Shown: piece after piece, positions 21,073 through 23,093 of the stretch | Layout of the letters: every line of letters starts with the position of its first letter | Numbering within the stretch: position 1 is the first letter of the stretch | Source of the DNA: a virus | IMG/VR virus record: IMGVR_UViG_3300030108_001674 | Location: 1 to 23,093 of that record | DNA: 23,093 nt | Strand: one strand, 5' to 3' | Notes under the pieces: generated by a model | Seen by the model: only the letters and a program-made list of their open reading frames with translations | Database searches by the model: none | Told to the model about the DNA's origin: nothing | Translations under genes and position numbers: made by a program

Positions 21073-22406
21073 TATGCTTCCTTATTACTTAATTTAAGTA
21101 CTTCATTTTTTGACCATACGTATTTCTTTTTACCACCTATTCTCATTCTCTTCTTTTCGTATCCCAACTCTCTCAGTATCTCAGCAATACGCAACTCGTC
21201 TCTACGGCTCATACGTCCACGGTCGATCTGCAAACCCTCCTCCATGATGAGGTTCATCGTTACCGGGCCTCGTTGAATCATAAGGTAGTCCGAGATGGGC
21301 TCAGCCCAGGGGTCGTCCTGGCGGTAGATCAAGCTGGAGTTGTGACGATCTTCATCAGCTTCCTTGTCCAGATACCATGTCTCACCGTTCTTGAATGCGA
21401 CGATGGCCTCGGCCCACAGTTGGTCGCGGTTCTCTCTGACCCAGTGTAGGTTGATCTCGCTCACCTTGATGGGCCAGTATCGGCGCGACCCCGTCATGTC
21501 GTTGATGAACTGAGACTCATTAGTCGTACCGGCAAAGACAACGTGACGCTTCAGGGTGATCGCGTGACGCCCGTAGGCTGGCCGGAAGTTGTCTTCCTGA
21601 GCACTGAGGAAAGCCTTGGTCGCACTGTTAGCGGAACGTCGCACTGAGTCCAACTCCGCGACCTCATAGATCCAGGCGCGAGCAATCTGGCTGTACGAGT
21701 TTGCAGAGCCGATGTCGAGCGGTGTATCCGCGAAGTACTCGTCAGTGGCCAGCGTGCGGAACAGAGTGCTCTTACCAGCGCCCTGCTCGCCCGCGAGGAT
21801 GAGCACACAGTCAGCCTTGCAGCCTGGGCTGTAGGCTCTCGCAATCGCCTGAATCAGCCACTTCTCCGCCATCTTCTTGTTGAGCTTGGTGTCCAGGCAG
21901 TCGGTCGCCTCCACGATCCAAGACGCGAGTCGAGGCACACCGTCCCACTCGATGCCGTCCAGCCACTCAGTGAGGGGGTTGCGCTTGTTCTCCTCTCCGA
22001 TCAATTGGACCGTCGAGCTTATGGCTTCGTTACCGTACTCCAGCCCGTATGCACGAGAGACCCACAGAGCGATGCGCGTGTCATCAGTGTCCCTGTAGTC
22101 ACGGTCGTCGATCTTGAGAACATTGGTGAACTCGTTCAACCAGACTCGACCACGCCATCTGCGGTCCCGTCGAAGGATGATGTACAGGTTGTTCTTGTTC
22201 TTACGGGGCCGTCCGCTGGGGTTGCCTTCCCGGTCCATGTATTGGTCGAGCATGTTGGTGACATTGATGTCTCCGACGTTCTCAGGAAGCTCCACCTCTT
22301 GTTGGGGTTGATTCGGCTCATTGATGCAGTGATCAGATTCAGCAGCGCTCAGCAAGTCAGCAAGTCGTCGCTCTCCAGCGGCGAGCACTTCATCAAGGTC
22401 AGCCAT
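21072..22406 (-). CDS. VapE-like (virulence-associated E) ATPase/helicase, 444 aa
   Basis: VapE/VirE proteins are phage-type AAA+ helicase relatives that work with a primase. Walker A GEQGAGKST lies at 206-214, Walker B AWIYEVAELD at about 244-253, the sensor FAGTTNESQFINDMTG at 291-306 and SRRYWPI at 307-313, which supplies the arginines typical of this family. The N-terminal 140 residues, up to the WLDGIEWDGVPRL element (148-160), are of the kind found in phage VapE proteins. The C-terminus (EKKRMRIGGKKKYVW) is basic and its DNA is AT-richer than the rest, with a TACTTAA/TTAAGTA dyad. ATG 22406 overlaps the Toprim-type gene by eight bases. Together with the upstream gene it forms a primase-helicase pair. 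Confidence 0.9.
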   Translation of the reverse strand: MADLDEVLAAGERRLADLLSAAESDHCINEPNQPQQEVELPENVGDINVTNMLDQYMDREGNPSGRPRKNKNNLYIILRRDRRWRGRVWLNEFTNVLKIDDRDYRDTDDTRIALWVSRAYGLEYGNEAISSTVQLIGEENKRNPLTEWLDGIEWDGVPRLASWIVEATDCLDTKLNKKMAEKWLIQAIARAYSPGCKADCVLILAGEQGAGKSTLFRTLATDEYFADTPLDIGSANSYSQIARAWIYEVAELDSVRRSANSATKAFLSAQEDNFRPAYGRHAITLKRHVVFAGTTNESQFINDMTGSRRYWPIKVSEINLHWVRENRDQLWAEAIVAFKNGETWYLDKEADEDRHNSSLIYRQDDPWAEPISDYLMIQRGPVTMNLIMEEGLQIDRGRMSRRDELRIAEILRELGYEKKRMRIGGKKKYVWSKNEVLKLSNKEA

Positions 22407-23093
22407 CGTTGGACTCCAGGGGTACGCGGTACAGTGTGTGTTGGGGAAGGTGATCGCAGATTTCTACCGCATAGTCATCGCCGGAGTCATCTGAATCTGT
22501 TGCTATGAAAACCTTTAGGTCAGTGGGGATGTCCATCTTAGCAAGCCCTTTGTAGCTGCCGGACGTTCCAGCTACGATCGCGAGGTTCATACTCTCACGA
22601 TGTGCTTGCTCGCAGGCTCTCATGTAGTCGGTAATGCCCTCACAGATCAACAAGCCTTCGAGATCATCGATTGACTTGCTTCGCATGAGCTTTCGTGCGC
22701 CAGGATTCGCCATCAGCAATCCACCGGCCTCGTACCCAGTCGGCCAGCGAGTCTTAGATCCCGATGGCTGTCGTCCCTTGGCAAAGCTGACGCTGCGACA
22801 GTGAATGCTGGCGAACGTCCCGTCTGGCTCGAAGCATGGGGCTGCGACACGGTAGATGCCGCCCCACTGGTGCGGGAACCACCCAGGGTACTTGTAGTCG
22901 TTCGGCAGAGGCATGATGCGGATACTGTCCGTCATGTCCATGATCTTGGGGGCGAATCGCCTGTTGATAAACCACCGAGTCAGTTGATCGGCGTATCGGA
23001 CAGGCTGCTCCATGGCTGCCTCGACAGTAAGCGTGTTGGCCCACAAGTCATGAAGCTCATCCTCTGGTGGCCTGAGGTATCCCGCTGTGGGCG
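22399..23093 (-). CDS. Toprim-type primase, N-terminus outside window
   Basis: The frame is open to the right edge; TTG 23046 is only an internal codon because the upstream codons read as ordinary protein. The visible part contains the N-terminal side of the Toprim fold: GLLICEGITDYMRA (catalytic Glu), a middle strand NLAIVAGTSGSYKG, and VFIATDSDDSGDDYA (the acidic D-x-D motif), with a final helix (EICDHLPQHTLYRV). The preceding segment (FINRRFAPKIMDMT, then GIYRVAAPCFEPDGTFASIHCRS) is that of phage DnaG-like primases. The end overlaps the VapE-like gene by eight bases. It should synthesise primers together with that helicase. Zinc finger or other N-terminal parts cannot be seen. Confidence 0.85.
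   Translation of the reverse strand, partial: PTAGYLRPPEDELHDLWANTLTVEAAMEQPVRYADQLTRWFINRRFAPKIMDMTDSIRIMPLPNDYKYPGWFPHQWGGIYRVAAPCFEPDGTFASIHCRSVSFAKGRQPSGSKTRWPTGYEAGGLLMANPGARKLMRSKSIDDLEGLLICEGITDYMRACEQAHRESMNLAIVAGTSGSYKGLAKMDIPTDLKVFIATDSDDSGDDYAVEICDHLPQHTLYRVPLESNDG

Noticed and set aside
21086-21100. TACTTAA/TTAAGTA dyad as an operator or origin
   Set aside because: It lies in the AT-rich 3' coding end of the VapE-like gene and can be explained by codons for the Leu-Lys-Leu region; no second site or promoter is seen.

Overview
The window looks like a piece of a tailed bacteriophage (or prophage) genome with bacterial-type Shine-Dalgarno sites and tightly packed genes that often overlap by 1-8 bases. 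No host gene, integrase, transposase, terminase, capsid or portal gene is visible, so host and phage family cannot be named from this segment. The repeat style of the fibre-like protein resembles what I recall from aquatic phages, but that is only an impression.

Layout. (1) About 1-14357, plus strand: a late/virion and lysis block. It opens with a giant gene of about 2,470 codons that is already open at the left edge (probable internal or ejection structural protein). Small structural proteins follow: a VGIG-type fibre-like protein, a tandem pair of related 120-130 aa proteins, and a small protein with a histone H1-like PAAKK tail. A probable lysis set ends the block: one holin-like protein, four TM-plus-coiled-coil proteins and a YkuD-like protein with His and SxGC motifs. 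(2) About 14354-15127: a convergence zone with two small Cys-rich minus-strand proteins, two intrinsic terminators and a long nested stem-loop. (3) About 15128-19170, minus strand: an operon running (in transcription order) YqaJ-type exonuclease, RecT annealase, mini-HNH protein, unknown acidic-tailed protein, FmdB-type zinc ribbon, a tRNA with anticodon GUA, and two related DUF2589-like proteins. (4) 19171-19260: a divergent control region with overlapping dyads, in front of a lone plus-strand Cro/C1-like regulator (19261-19497). (5) About 19494-23093, minus strand: a replication operon with a Toprim-type primase (cut by the right edge), a VapE-type ATPase, an SF2 helicase and a small unknown protein.

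How it works together: the two minus-strand operons supply DNA replication and RecT/exonuclease recombination; the lone regulator probably controls the exonuclease/RecT operon through the dyads; the plus-strand block builds the virion and lyses the cell. The most unusual points are the class-I-shaped tRNA with a Tyr anticodon inserted exactly between two operon genes, the DUF2589 pair, the interleaved inverted repeats at 12162-12230 whose last arm touches a ribosome binding site, and the nested 16-bp stem at 15042-15120.
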